From contig JACJXW010000007.1 in assembly GCA_020636405.1 (NCBI GenBank), positions 496,001-560,000 of the forward strand: a DNA stretch of 64,000 bases, given 5' to 3'. Positions within the stretch are counted from its first letter, which is position 1. Each line of letters begins with the position of its first letter. Both the position numbers and the translations under genes were made by a program. Shown here one piece after another: positions 1 through 8,475 of the stretch. This DNA comes from Lewinellaceae bacterium (GTDB lineage Bacteria > Bacteroidota > Bacteroidia > Chitinophagales > Saprospiraceae). The notes beneath the pieces were generated by a model. It made no database searches. It was given only the letters and a program-made list of their open reading frames with translations, and was not told the DNA's origin.

Positions 1-1
1 C

Positions 2-1141
2 GCTCTGCATGGAGTGCCGCCCGATAGCAAAGGGCAAGGTGTTACCGCCGTCATTTTCCCCAGCAAGGACCGAAAGAAAAGGAAGGAGGCCAATATACTG
101 AAAGTATTCCCCATGCACTCCGTCATCGAATTCCCCAAAGGACTAGACCCCGCAGAAGGGCCGTTCCTGGGCAATGTCGAGGGCCTGGCCATTCCCAAAC
201 TTCAGGTATTCCTTTCCGGTGACAAAGCTGGCGTGAACCTGGCAAAGGACGAACTGGACAAATTGCTGGAAAGCGCCAAAAGGCAGCTTTTCGAACTGAC
301 GGATAAGGAAGATAAGGCCAACTATGTTCTGCACGCTGATGAGGGTGAATTCGGCTATTACCTGCCCTTTGAGCCTCAACGCCCCCTCATCCGGCCAACC
401 CCTTATCTCAATTCCAGCGGAAAACCGGATGCGGCAAAAGTAGAGGAAGTGTTCAACAACTTCAACCAGATCTCGGAGTGGTCGTTCCTTCGGGACATCA
501 ACTACTTCTCCGCCGGGGTGCCTTCCAACCTGAAAGGGGAAACGACCATGTACCCCATAGAACTGCGCATGTACGAGTATATGGGCAATGGCAAGGAACG
601 GCGCATTATGCCCGCGGAAAATAAATTCATCTTCGAACTGAGCGATAAAAAACCCGAGATCTGGATCCGCTTCGAGCTGGAAAACTACAGCCCCGAGCTG
701 TTGCACACCAGCCTGGTCTACATGCCTTTCAACTTCGGGTTCTACGCTGACGAAAAAGCCTGCTTCCTGCGGGCGCCACAGGCCTTGATCCAGGAAAACG
801 AAAAGCTTTACTCCCGGAGATTCGGCAGAGCGCAAGATCAACCCGCGGACAATAACAACGGGAAAGACTATCTGCGGCTTAGCGTCGATAAATACACCTT
901 GGATTTCAATATACAGGTAGAGCAGAACTTCCTCAAATTCCTGAGCAGTAAGACGCCTTTTGAGATCAAGGCCCTGCACATGGAGCCACTCCCATTGCCG
1001 AAGGATGATAAGGCAAAAGGCAAAACAAGGGGTTTCGACCTGGGAGGTGAGGAGGAACCCGAACTGCCAGAGTTTGAGTGGGAGGTACGGACGTATGAGT
1101 TGTTGATCAGCAATCCGAAGTATGAGCCGAAGGGGAAGTAA
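2..1141 (+). CDS. C-terminal part of a large protein, possibly caspase (C14)-like; 5' end outside window
   Basis: The frame is open to the left edge, so the gene starts upstream; the GTG at 14 is only the first in-window start-like codon. About 379 residues are visible. No catalytic motif falls in the visible part. The pattern resembles the tail of large Saprospiraceae proteins that begin with a caspase-like domain: an alternating strand-rich segment, then a region with LPFEPQRPLIRP at about residues 116-127, then a second soluble domain rich in aromatic residues (YMPFNFGFY). The caspase link is from memory of similar proteins and is not shown by the sequence here. The C-terminus is charged (KDDKAKGKTRGF). 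A 100-bp gap separates it from xth on the same strand. Confidence 0.5.
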   Translation, partial: ALHGVPPDSKGQGVTAVIFPSKDRKKRKEANILKVFPMHSVIEFPKGLDPAEGPFLGNVEGLAIPKLQVFLSGDKAGVNLAKDELDKLLESAKRQLFELTDKEDKANYVLHADEGEFGYYLPFEPQRPLIRPTPYLNSSGKPDAAKVEEVFNNFNQISEWSFLRDINYFSAGVPSNLKGETTMYPIELRMYEYMGNGKERRIMPAENKFIFELSDKKPEIWIRFELENYSPELLHTSLVYMPFNFGFYADEKACFLRAPQALIQENEKLYSRRFGRAQDQPADNNNGKDYLRLSVDKYTLDFNIQVEQNFLKFLSSKTPFEIKALHMEPLPLPKDDKAKGKTRGFDLGGEEEPELPEFEWEVRTYELLISNPKYEPKGK

Positions 1142-1244
1142 AGCTGAGTTCTTCCGGAGCACATTAGGCTAAAGAGTCCTGAAACGGCCGGGGTGCGAAC
1201 AGAATCCAGCTTTTCTTATCTTAGCCGCTCAAACTTACCCAGCC

Positions 1245-2018
1245 ATGCCAAAGACCATCGTGTCCTACAACGTCAACGGAATACGAGCTGCCCTGAACAA
1301 AGGCTTGCTCGATTGGATAAAAACCAATGATATCGACATTTTCTGCGTGCAGGAGACCAAGGCACTCCCGGAGCAGGTAAAGGAAACCGGCGAATTCGAA
1401 GTACTGGGCTACGAGCAGCACTGGCACAGCGCTGAAAAGAAGGGATACAGCGGGGTGGCCACCTTCAGCCGGATCGAACCGGACGATGTTGTCGTTGGCT
1501 GCGGCATTGAGAAATACGACCGGGAGGGGCGCATTCTGCGTACAGATTATGGCGACTGGTCGGTGCTCAACTGTTATTTCCCCTCCGGTACTACCGGTGA
1601 AGAGCGGCAGGCCTTTAAAATGGAATTCCTCGCCGATTTCCATCGCTGGGTCAAAGAACTGCGAAAAGAACGCCCCAAACTTATCATTGTTGGCGACTAC
1701 AACATCGCCCATAACGAGATCGACATTCACGATCCGGTGCGCAATAAGGCCAACTCCGGTTTTTTGCCCGAAGAAAGGGAATGGATGAGCCAGTGGTTCA
1801 ACAACGGCTTTGTCGATGCTTTCCGTTACCTCAACCCCGACAAGGTGGAATACAGTTGGTGGACCTACCGCGCCCGCGCCCGTGAGAACAACAAGGGCTG
1901 GCGGATCGATTATCAGTCGGTGACGGAAAACCTGAAGGACAAATTGCTGGAAGCCTACCAAATGACGGACGTGGTGCATTCGGACCACTGCCCGGTGTAT
2001 CTGAAGATCGCGCTCTGA
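1245..2018 (+). CDS. xth: Exodeoxyribonuclease III (AP endonuclease)
   Basis: A 257-residue EEP-fold nuclease of the ExoIII/APE1 family, the usual length for bacterial Xth. It should cut 5' of abasic sites and degrade 3' ends in base-excision repair. Visible motifs are SYNVNGIRA (7-15), the metal-binding Glu in QETKA (E37), GDYNIAHNEIDI with D151 and N153, and the C-terminal SDHCP with the catalytic Asp-His (D247, H248). The ATG start gives the expected N-terminus close to the first strand. The stop overlaps the start of the next gene by one base (TGATG), so the two are probably translationally coupled. Confidence 0.95.
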   Translation: MPKTIVSYNVNGIRAALNKGLLDWIKTNDIDIFCVQETKALPEQVKETGEFEVLGYEQHWHSAEKKGYSGVATFSRIEPDDVVVGCGIEKYDREGRILRTDYGDWSVLNCYFPSGTTGEERQAFKMEFLADFHRWVKELRKERPKLIIVGDYNIAHNEIDIHDPVRNKANSGFLPEEREWMSQWFNNGFVDAFRYLNPDKVEYSWWTYRARARENNKGWRIDYQSVTENLKDKLLEAYQMTDVVHSDHCPVYLKIAL

Positions 2019-2449
2019 TGAACCTTTCCATCAAAAAATGTGATATTGAGACGGCTGTTCAGGTGTCTCGGCAAGTGCCTGAATTAGAGGCGCCGTATGG
2101 CGTTGAAGAATATCGGAAGCGCTTCCAGGATACCGCTCACCTCATCCTCGCAGCTTATGATGGCGATAAGCCAGTAGGCTTCAAAGCCGGTTACGAGCGC
2201 GAGGGCTTTTTCTACTCCTGGATGGGCGGCGTACTACCGGCCTACCGCCAGAAAGGCATCGCCCGCGCCCTTGCTGAGGCTCAGGAAGGCTGGGCCAAAG
2301 AGCAGGGGTACGACAGTATTACATTTAAAACGCGTAATGTCCACAAAGCCATGCTTATATTTGCGCTGGGCAATGGCTTCGACATCATTGCTGTTGAAGA
2401 AAGAAAGGAGTCCGCTGCCAACCAGATCTGGCTCCGGAAAGTCTTATAA
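2018..2449 (+). CDS. GNAT family N-acetyltransferase
   Basis: A 143-residue single GNAT domain. The acetyl-CoA-binding motif A reads as GGVLPAYRQKGIARAL (about 72-87), with the Q/R-x-x-G-I/A pattern that holds the pyrophosphate. It is followed by the usual helix and by FALGNGF, typical of motif B. The substrate cannot be told from the sequence. It overlaps xth by one base, so it is expressed with it, but the two need not share a pathway. Confidence 0.85.
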   Translation: MNLSIKKCDIETAVQVSRQVPELEAPYGVEEYRKRFQDTAHLILAAYDGDKPVGFKAGYEREGFFYSWMGGVLPAYRQKGIARALAEAQEGWAKEQGYDSITFKTRNVHKAMLIFALGNGFDIIAVEERKESAANQIWLRKVL

Positions 2450-2523
2450 CAGGGCCATTCTGTTTAGGACGAATTGCCCTGAACCACAGACACCATTGAT
2501 CTTCAATCAAAAAACAACAATAA

Positions 2524-3399
2524 ATGAACCGGCTTTCAATTGTTCTGCTATTCGCTCTTCTGGGATGTTTTCAGCTCACGGCTCAGGAATTCTCCGGCGG
2601 CTTTCGGGCGGGCATCAATTTTGCCACTATTAACGGCCCGTCGGAGGTAAGTAATAGTGGCAGCGACCTGGAAGAATACAAATTCTCCAATGGCTTCCAT
2701 GTAGGGGCTTCCGCCAACTACTTTTTCAACGACTATTTCGGGTTGCGTGCCGAGTTGCTCTATTCCCAGAAGGGAACCGACTACAACTACAACGGCGAGT
2801 CTTTCTGGATCCTCTACACGGCTGATGATCAGCCCATATACGCTACTGGCAGCCGGAACACTTCGCTTTCCATTACCAACTCCTATATTGATATTCCCTT
2901 TATGGCTGTCGGGCGCTTCGGCAGGATAGAACTATCCGGAGGGCTCAACCTGGGCATTCTGATTTCCTCCCGCGGGTCAGGGGAACTGTCCTTCAGCGGG
3001 CAGACGGCCGCCGGCTCTACCGTCGACCCGTTCACCATTGCCCTGGAATTCAACTACTTCGACGATGCTTTCCAACGGACGGACATCAACGAGGTCGAGA
3101 TCCGGGACATTGATGGCAAAACTGTGGAAATCCCCAAAACCCTGGGCGCCAACTTCCAGGAGCTCGAAGGAGACCAAAGGCTTTTCAACACCATTGACCT
3201 GGGCCTGATCGGCGGCCTGGCCTTCTACCTCAACCAGGGCCTTTACGTGGGCCTCCGCGTCAACTACGGCCTGTCCGACCTGACCAAAACCGAACGGGAT
3301 CCCTCCCGCCGCTCGCTGGACGATGCCAACAACCTCATCTTCCGGGACGACGACGACCGCAACTTAAACTTACAGGCTTCCGTAGGATTTAGCTTTTAG
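2524..3399 (+). CDS. Outer-membrane beta-barrel protein (PorT/OMP_b-brl_2 type)
   Basis: A 291-residue exported protein. Residues 1-20 form a signal peptide ending in LTAQ. The mature part begins with GGFRAGINFATI and then shows alternating amphipathic strands (LRAELLYSQKG, YIDIPFMAVGRFGRIELSGGLNLG, LGLIGGLAFYLNQGLYVGLRVNYGLSDL), ending in a terminal strand LQASVGFSF with a C-terminal Phe. This is the pattern of the small barrels that are abundant in Bacteroidota. A stretch of about 50 residues between strands (about 175-225) may be a long surface loop. No specific function can be assigned. Confidence 0.8.
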   Translation: MNRLSIVLLFALLGCFQLTAQEFSGGFRAGINFATINGPSEVSNSGSDLEEYKFSNGFHVGASANYFFNDYFGLRAELLYSQKGTDYNYNGESFWILYTADDQPIYATGSRNTSLSITNSYIDIPFMAVGRFGRIELSGGLNLGILISSRGSGELSFSGQTAAGSTVDPFTIALEFNYFDDAFQRTDINEVEIRDIDGKTVEIPKTLGANFQELEGDQRLFNTIDLGLIGGLAFYLNQGLYVGLRVNYGLSDLTKTERDPSRRSLDDANNLIFRDDDDRNLNLQASVGFSF

Positions 3400-3404
3400 C
3401 GCAT

Positions 3405-3438
3405 AGTGAGCAGGAGACTTGAAGTTCTCCTGCTCACT
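3405..3438. terminator. Perfect 12-bp hairpin after the barrel gene
   Basis: AGTGAGCAGGAG (3405-3416) pairs with CTCCTGCTCACT (3427-3438) across a short loop, six bases after the stop of the barrel gene. An A-run, not a T-run, follows on the plus strand, so it does not look like a canonical intrinsic terminator, though its place and strength suggest a transcript end or 3' stabiliser. Confidence 0.45.
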
Positions 3439-3706
3439 AAAAAAGGCCTCTCCCGCAAAGTTACCTTTCCTTTTTTGCAAAAAACAGGACAGTTGCCGCA
3501 CCTCTTTCACTACCTGTTTTTATAGCGAATCACTACCAAACAGCCCTTACCCTTTCATTATCAAGGCCCTATAATAAACACCGGCCGATCTTTTCCGCTT
3601 GCCATTAATATGCCATACAAATGAAATATTCTGGGCGCTGAGGCCTGGAGTACACCTTTTTCTAATGCTTTTCCACTCGCAAAAACACATTTTTCCGATT
3701 TCCTCC

Positions 3707-3737
3707 TTGCGTCGTATCCTCAAAACTTTTACATTTG
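3707..3737 (+). promoter_or_regulatory. Bacteroidota-type promoter of tetR
   Basis: TACATTTG at 3730-3737 matches the TAnnTTTG -7 consensus exactly. A TTG at 3707-3709 lies 20 bp upstream, where the -33 element is expected. Transcription would begin inside or just before the operator at 3745-3760. Confidence 0.6.
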
Positions 3738-3744
3738 CACGATA

Positions 3745-3760
3745 TTACCCATTTGGGTAA
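3745..3760. promoter_or_regulatory. Candidate TetR operator 1
   Basis: TTACCC-ATTT-GGGTAA is an inverted repeat with perfect 6-bp arms, 7 bp after the -7 box and 10 bp before the tetR ATG. A near copy occurs at 4377-4392, just before the efflux genes. The placement is what an autoregulating TetR repressor would need. Confidence 0.6.
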
Positions 3761-3770
3761 AAAACAAAAT

Positions 3771-4373
3771 ATGGAAGCATCAACCGAAGATAAAATACTC
3801 AATGCTGCCCGGGAGGTCTTCACCCGCAAAGGCTTCGCTGCAACACGTATGCAGGAGATCGCCGACCAGGCAGGCATCAACAAGGGTTTGCTGCATTACT
3901 ACTTCCGCAATAAGAACAAGCTTTTTCACGCGGTATTTGATGAGGCCTTCGACCAGTTTATCCTCCGCATTAATGAGGTATTCGCTGCGGACATGCCCCT
4001 TTTTGAAAAGATAGATGCTTTTGTCAGCCAGTACATGGCTATCCTGATCGCCAATCCGGCCCTTCCCTCCTTTGTGATCAATGAGCTGAACCAAAAAGGC
4101 GAAGCCTTCGTGAAAGAACTGATGAGCAGGAAGAACAAGCCTAATCCCCTGCCTCTGATCGGGCAAATACAGATGGAAGTACAAGCAGGCAGGATACGGG
4201 AGGTCAACCCGTTTCACCTCGTTCTGAATATGATCTCCCTTTGCGTCTTCCCTTTCGTTGCCCGCCCCTTATTCCAGGGAATCGCCCAGGTAGACGACGA
4301 AACTTATCTGAATCTTATGGAAAGCCGCAAGCCGGAGATCATCGACTTCATCCATAACGCCATTCGGGTTTAA
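3771..4373 (+). CDS. TetR/AcrR family transcriptional repressor
   Basis: A 200-residue protein starting at the ATG at 3771, chosen because the longer frame passes through the promoter. The N-terminal helix-turn-helix spans about residues 8-54 (ILNAAREVFTRKGFAATRM, then EIADQAGINKGLLHYYFRNK), the hallmark of TetR repressors. The rest is an all-helical ligand and dimer domain with no recognisable ligand signature; it resembles regulators set beside YbhGFSR-type exporters. It directly precedes the exporter genes on the same strand, and matching inverted repeats flank it. It probably represses both itself and the exporter until a toxic ligand binds. Confidence 0.92.
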   Translation: MEASTEDKILNAAREVFTRKGFAATRMQEIADQAGINKGLLHYYFRNKNKLFHAVFDEAFDQFILRINEVFAADMPLFEKIDAFVSQYMAILIANPALPSFVINELNQKGEAFVKELMSRKNKPNPLPLIGQIQMEVQAGRIREVNPFHLVLNMISLCVFPFVARPLFQGIAQVDDETYLNLMESRKPEIIDFIHNAIRV

Positions 4374-4376
4374 TTT

Positions 4377-4392
4377 TTACCCATCTGGCTAA
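4377..4392. promoter_or_regulatory. Candidate TetR operator 2
   Basis: TTACCC-ATCT-GGCTAA matches operator 1 at 14 of 16 positions with the same spacing. It lies 3 bp after the tetR stop and 13 bp before the ATG of the TolC-like gene. An imperfect -7 like TAATTTTT (4371-4378) overlaps it. It probably controls an internal promoter for the exporter genes. Confidence 0.55.
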
Positions 4393-4405
4393 ACCTTGTA
4401 CGCAA

Positions 4406-5686
4406 ATGAGAAAAACGCTCACTTTTCTAGCCCTCATGGGAGCCTCAGTCCTGGGATTTACCCAAACGGCTAAGATCTCGCTGTCCGATTGCTACCAAAA
4501 GGCCCGTGCCTATTACCCCCTATACGGCCAAACCGCACTGCTGGAACAGGCCAATGCCGTACAGTTGGAGCGCATACAGAAAGAACGCCTGCCGGAGATC
4601 ACCTGGAACGCCCAGGCAAGCCTGCAATCGGAAGTGGTGAAATTTCCCTTCCAACTGCCGCTGCCCCCCGGTGAGCCGGGACTGGACCTGCCTCTATATC
4701 GTATTCAAACTACCGCCGACCTGCAATATACCATCTACGACGGCCGGCTCAACGAAGCCAGGCAGAAAATAGAAAAAGCCCAACTGGCGGCCGACCGCCA
4801 GCAAATACAGGTAGAACTGGACAAGCTCAAATCCCAGGTCAACCAGTTCGTCTTCGGTATCCTGATGCAAAGAGAGCGGATCGAGATCCTGCGCAACAAC
4901 CAGGCCACCCTGGAAAATAAGGTGGAAACGCTGGAAGCAGGCCTGCGTCACGGCGTAATATTACCGGCGGATATCGACAAGCTGCGGGTAGAGATCCTTC
5001 GGCTCCAGACAGAGATCGAACAGGCAGAAGGTACCATCCGAGGATTGACGGCCAGCCTGAGCGCACTGATCGGAGAGCCCCTGTCACCCGAAGTAGAATT
5101 CACCCTGCCGGACATGCAACCCGCTGCCGCTAAAACGGAATTGCAACGAGCGGAACTGCAACTATTCAATTTCCAGAAGGAAAGCATCCTGGCACGGGAA
5201 GATATGATCACTGCCGCCCGGCGGCCCAAAGTCGGGGCTTTCCTGCAGGCAGGTTTCGGAGCTCCCAACCCCCTCAACTTTTTCGATGAAAGCCTCAGCC
5301 CCTTTGCCATGGCAGGGGTGAAATTCTCCTGGAAAATATTCGACTGGGACCAATCCAGCCGAGACCGGCAACTGCTGGCCCTGAAAAGCCAGATGGTGAA
5401 CCAGCAACGGGACGCTTTTGAGGCCAGTATAGAACGCATGGACGGTAAATACCAGGAAGACATCGCCACCCTGGAAAAGCTCATGCAGCGCGATGAGGAG
5501 ATCGCCCGGCTGCAGGAACGCATCCTCGGGCAGGTCTCTTCTCAACTGGAGCAAGGAGTAGCTACCTCTACGGACTACATCACCCAGGCCAATGCTCTGG
5601 CCCAGGCGCGGCTAAATCGACAACTTCACGAGTTGCAACAGCAACAACTTAAAGTTGATTACCTCACCCTTAAAGGACAGCTTTAA
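4406..5686 (+). CDS. TolC-like outer-membrane efflux protein
   Basis: A 426-residue exported protein with a signal peptide at 1-19 (ending GFTQ) and two repeated helical hairpins of the outer-membrane efflux family. The first repeat contains the DCYQKARAYYPL segment and long helices rich in Gln, Glu and Leu; the second begins at about residue 225 and includes the DLQYTI-like counterpart FSWKIFDWDQSSRDRQ. It would form the trimeric exit duct for the exporter encoded downstream. It starts 13 bp after the second TetR operator. The next gene starts 13 bp after its stop. Confidence 0.9.
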   Translation: MRKTLTFLALMGASVLGFTQTAKISLSDCYQKARAYYPLYGQTALLEQANAVQLERIQKERLPEITWNAQASLQSEVVKFPFQLPLPPGEPGLDLPLYRIQTTADLQYTIYDGRLNEARQKIEKAQLAADRQQIQVELDKLKSQVNQFVFGILMQRERIEILRNNQATLENKVETLEAGLRHGVILPADIDKLRVEILRLQTEIEQAEGTIRGLTASLSALIGEPLSPEVEFTLPDMQPAAAKTELQRAELQLFNFQKESILAREDMITAARRPKVGAFLQAGFGAPNPLNFFDESLSPFAMAGVKFSWKIFDWDQSSRDRQLLALKSQMVNQQRDAFEASIERMDGKYQEDIATLEKLMQRDEEIARLQERILGQVSSQLEQGVATSTDYITQANALAQARLNRQLHELQQQQLKVDYLTLKGQL

Positions 5687-5699
5687 AATTTTGAATACC

Positions 5700-6623
5700 A
5701 TGAAAGCACCCTCTTTTTTATTCATCCTCGCCATTTTCTCACTCCCTGCCTGCCAGGAAAATGGCAATAGTGCCGACGCCTACGGCAACTTCGAAGCCCA
5801 GGAAGTGATCGTTTCCGCCGAAGGCAACGGCGAGTTGTTGCGCCTGGAGGTGGAAGAAGGGCAGTCTCTTCAGGCCGGCCAGCCTATCGGCCTGATCGAT
5901 ACTACCCAACTGCACCTCAAACGCCAACAGATCCAGGCAAGCATCCAGGCAATTACCAGCAAAACTCAGGAGGTACAACCTCAGGTCGATGTCCTGCTGG
6001 AACAAAAACAAAACCTGAAGCGCGAGGAAAAACGTTTCCAGGCACTGGTTGCAGATAATGCCGCAACACCTAAACAACTGGATGATATTCAGGGGCAGAT
6101 CGAAGTAGTGGACAAGCAGATCGCCGCCACTCTTTCTCAAAACAAGACCCTCAACCGGGGGATACTCGCTGAGATCGCACCACTGCAGGCCCAGATTGAG
6201 GTGATCGACGATCAGATCAGGCGATGCTACATCAATAACCCCATCGACGGTACGGTACTGCTCAAACTTGCCGAGCCCCACGAGATGGCAGCCATGGGGA
6301 AGCCCCTCTACACCATCGCCAAAATGGATGAGCTGGAATTGCGTGCCTATATCGGCGGCGCCCAATTGTCTCAAATCAAGCTGGGCCAGAAAGTGGCAGT
6401 ATTGATCGACCAAGACCAGGATAGCAACCAAAGCCTTTCCGGGACCGTCAGTTGGATCTCAGACAAAGCTGAATTCACCCCCAAGACGATACAGACCAAG
6501 GAAGAACGGGTCAACCTCGTATACGCCTTCAAAGTGAAGGTCAAAAACGATGGCTCGCTCAAGATCGGCATGCCGGGGGAAGTGGTGTTGGAAAAGAAGG
6601 AAGGGGAAACCGCAGAAAAGTAG
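5700..6623 (+). CDS. HlyD/YbhG-type periplasmic adaptor lipoprotein
   Basis: A 307-residue protein from the ATG at 5700; the longer frame from 5655 overlaps the upstream gene and lacks a signal sequence. The N-terminus has a lipobox (FSLPAC, C18). A split lipoyl domain (EVIVSAEGNGELLRLEVEEGQ, and later INNPIDGTVLLKLAEPHEM) flanks a long helical hairpin at about 75-175, followed by a beta-barrel domain. It would bridge the inner-membrane ABC transporter and the TolC-like duct. Gene order, with ATPases and permeases following, matches the YbhG-YbhF-YbhS-YbhR system of E. coli. Confidence 0.9.
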   Translation: MKAPSFLFILAIFSLPACQENGNSADAYGNFEAQEVIVSAEGNGELLRLEVEEGQSLQAGQPIGLIDTTQLHLKRQQIQASIQAITSKTQEVQPQVDVLLEQKQNLKREEKRFQALVADNAATPKQLDDIQGQIEVVDKQIAATLSQNKTLNRGILAEIAPLQAQIEVIDDQIRRCYINNPIDGTVLLKLAEPHEMAAMGKPLYTIAKMDELELRAYIGGAQLSQIKLGQKVAVLIDQDQDSNQSLSGTVSWISDKAEFTPKTIQTKEERVNLVYAFKVKVKNDGSLKIGMPGEVVLEKKEGETAEK

Positions 6624-6710
6624 GTAATAGGCCTCGGGTTTTGGGCTAAAACGCCCCCTGGGCCAATGCCCCTCCGGCCATCCAACCATTTAACCTTAAA
6701 CCGTATTACC

Positions 6711-7640
6711 ATGGCCACACCTGCCATTCAAGTCGAAAACATCAGTAAGCGCTACGGCAAGAACGTCCTGGCGCTGAACCAGGTATCTCTGGAAGTGGGC
6801 CAGGGTGAACTATTCGGCCTCATCGGCCCAGACGGAGCCGGCAAAACGACGCTGATCCGCATCCTGGCTACCCTCCTGTTGGCTGATAAAGGCTACGCCG
6901 CTGTCAACGGCTGGGAAGTACGCAGAGATTATCGCCAAATACGCAGCCACATCGGCTACATGCCTGGGCGGTTCTCTTTGTATCAGGACCTGTCCGTCGA
7001 AGAGAACCTGCATTTCTTTGCGACCATATTCGGCACTACAATAAAGGAAAACTACGAATTGATCCGGGACATTTACGTGCAGTTGGAGCCTTTCCGAACG
7101 CGCAAGGCAGGTAAGCTTTCCGGCGGGATGAAGCAAAAGCTCGCCTTATGTTGCGCGCTGATCCACAAACCAGTTGTCCTGTTACTGGACGAGCCGACCA
7201 CCGGCGTCGACCCGGTATCCAGAAAGGAATTCTGGGAAATGTTGAAAAGGCTTAAGGAAAAGGGTATTGCGATCCTGGTCTCTACTCCTTATATGGACGA
7301 GGCCAGCCTCTGCAACCGGGTGGCCCTCATCCAAAAGGGCGCCATACTGAGCATCGACGAACCGGAAAAGATCGTCTCCGGTTTTGACAAACCGCTGCTT
7401 GCCGTACGCACCAATGACATGTACCGCCTGATCCACGACCTCCGGGATTTTGAATCCACCCACAGTGCATTTCCCTTCGGGGAATTTGTGCACCTGTCTC
7501 TGAATAACCCGATCTGGCCCGAAGCTATCCATGCCTATCTGGCGGGCAAGCAACACACGGGCATCGAGATCAAACCCGCACAAGCCACCATTGAAGATGC
7601 ATTTATGGAATTGATGACTCAAGGGGAAATGGTTGATTAG
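6711..7640 (+). CDS. ABC-2 exporter ATPase, first subunit (H-loop altered)
   Basis: A 309-residue nucleotide-binding protein from the ATG at 6711. Walker A is GPDGAGKTT (about 40-48), the signature is canonical LSGGMKQKL, and Walker B is VVLLLDEPTTGVDP. The H-loop reads STPYMDEA where the family has STHYMDEA: a CCT proline codon at 7287-7289 replaces the switch His. The C-terminal part beyond about residue 220 is the usual ABC-2 accessory region. It corresponds to the N-terminal half of the fused E. coli YbhF, with 7742-8470 as the other half. Confidence 0.92.
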   Translation: MATPAIQVENISKRYGKNVLALNQVSLEVGQGELFGLIGPDGAGKTTLIRILATLLLADKGYAAVNGWEVRRDYRQIRSHIGYMPGRFSLYQDLSVEENLHFFATIFGTTIKENYELIRDIYVQLEPFRTRKAGKLSGGMKQKLALCCALIHKPVVLLLDEPTTGVDPVSRKEFWEMLKRLKEKGIAILVSTPYMDEASLCNRVALIQKGAILSIDEPEKIVSGFDKPLLAVRTNDMYRLIHDLRDFESTHSAFPFGEFVHLSLNNPIWPEAIHAYLAGKQHTGIEIKPAQATIEDAFMELMTQGEMVD

Positions 7641-7741
7641 GTTAATTGAAAGGGTAGGCCGCAACTCCACAGCTCCGCCACCCCATCAACAAATATCCAA
7701 TCAACTTAATTAAACAATCAACGAATAACCGATCAACAATA

Positions 7742-8470
7742 ATGGTACCAGCCATCACCGCCGACAAACTGACCAAAAAATTTGGAGATTTCACTGCCGT
7801 CAACCAGATCACTTTTGAGGTCAAGAAGGGGGAGATCTTCGGTTTCCTGGGGGCCAACGGAGCCGGCAAGACTACGGCTATGCGCATGCTCAATGGCCTG
7901 TCGAGGCCCACCGCCGGGCAGGCATCGGTGGCCGGGTTTGACGTTTACAGGCAGACGGAAAAAATCAAGCAACACATCGGCTACATGAGCCAGAAGTTCT
8001 CTCTCTACGAAGACCTCACGGTTAAGGAGAACATACAGTTTTATGGCGGCATTTACGGCTTGCCGGGGCGCGAGATCCGCCACCAGGTGAAGGCGCTGAT
8101 CGAGGGGTTGGGCATGCAAGCTTTCGCCGGTACGCTGGTTAAGTCGATCCCGCTGGGCTGGAAACAAAAGCTCTCCTTTTCTATTGCCATCATGCACCGG
8201 CCCGGGATTGTTTTCCTCGATGAGCCGACAGGAGGAGTAGATCCCATCACCCGAAGACAATTCTGGGAGATGATCTACAAAGCTGCTTCCGAGGGTATGA
8301 CCGTTTTCGTAACGACCCACTACATGGACGAAGCAGAATATTGCGGCCGCGTTTCCATTATGGTCGACGGCCGCATTGCTGCGCTCGACACGCCGCGGGC
8401 ACTTAAAGAACAATTCGGCGCCAGTTCTATGAACGATGTCTTTCTACAGCTCACCCGCCCCAAATCGTAA
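7742..8470 (+). CDS. ABC-2 exporter ATPase, second subunit (signature altered)
   Basis: A 242-residue nucleotide-binding protein. Walker A is GANGAGKTT (about 38-46), Walker B is IVFLDEPTGGVDP and the H-loop is intact (TTHYMDEAEYC). The signature motif reads IPLGWKQKL (codons from 8147) in place of LSGGQ, a form seen in the second half of YbhF/RbbA-like proteins. Paired with the preceding gene, one composite ATP site would have the canonical signature and His, and the other would lack both. The 101-bp gap before it is AT-rich with short CAATCAAC-like repeats. The next gene starts 5 bp after the stop. Confidence 0.92.
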   Translation: MVPAITADKLTKKFGDFTAVNQITFEVKKGEIFGFLGANGAGKTTAMRMLNGLSRPTAGQASVAGFDVYRQTEKIKQHIGYMSQKFSLYEDLTVKENIQFYGGIYGLPGREIRHQVKALIEGLGMQAFAGTLVKSIPLGWKQKLSFSIAIMHRPGIVFLDEPTGGVDPITRRQFWEMIYKAASEGMTVFVTTHYMDEAEYCGRVSIMVDGRIAALDTPRALKEQFGASSMNDVFLQLTRPKS

Positions 8471-8475
8471 AGGCC

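Larger units (their letters stand above)
3400..3770. other. Intergenic region before tetR
   Basis: This 371-bp gap holds the hairpin at 3405-3438, an AT-rich stretch without a convincing ORF, and then the tetR promoter and operator (3707-3760). The computed ORF starting at TTG 3735 runs through the -7 box and is not the real gene start. Confidence 0.6.
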
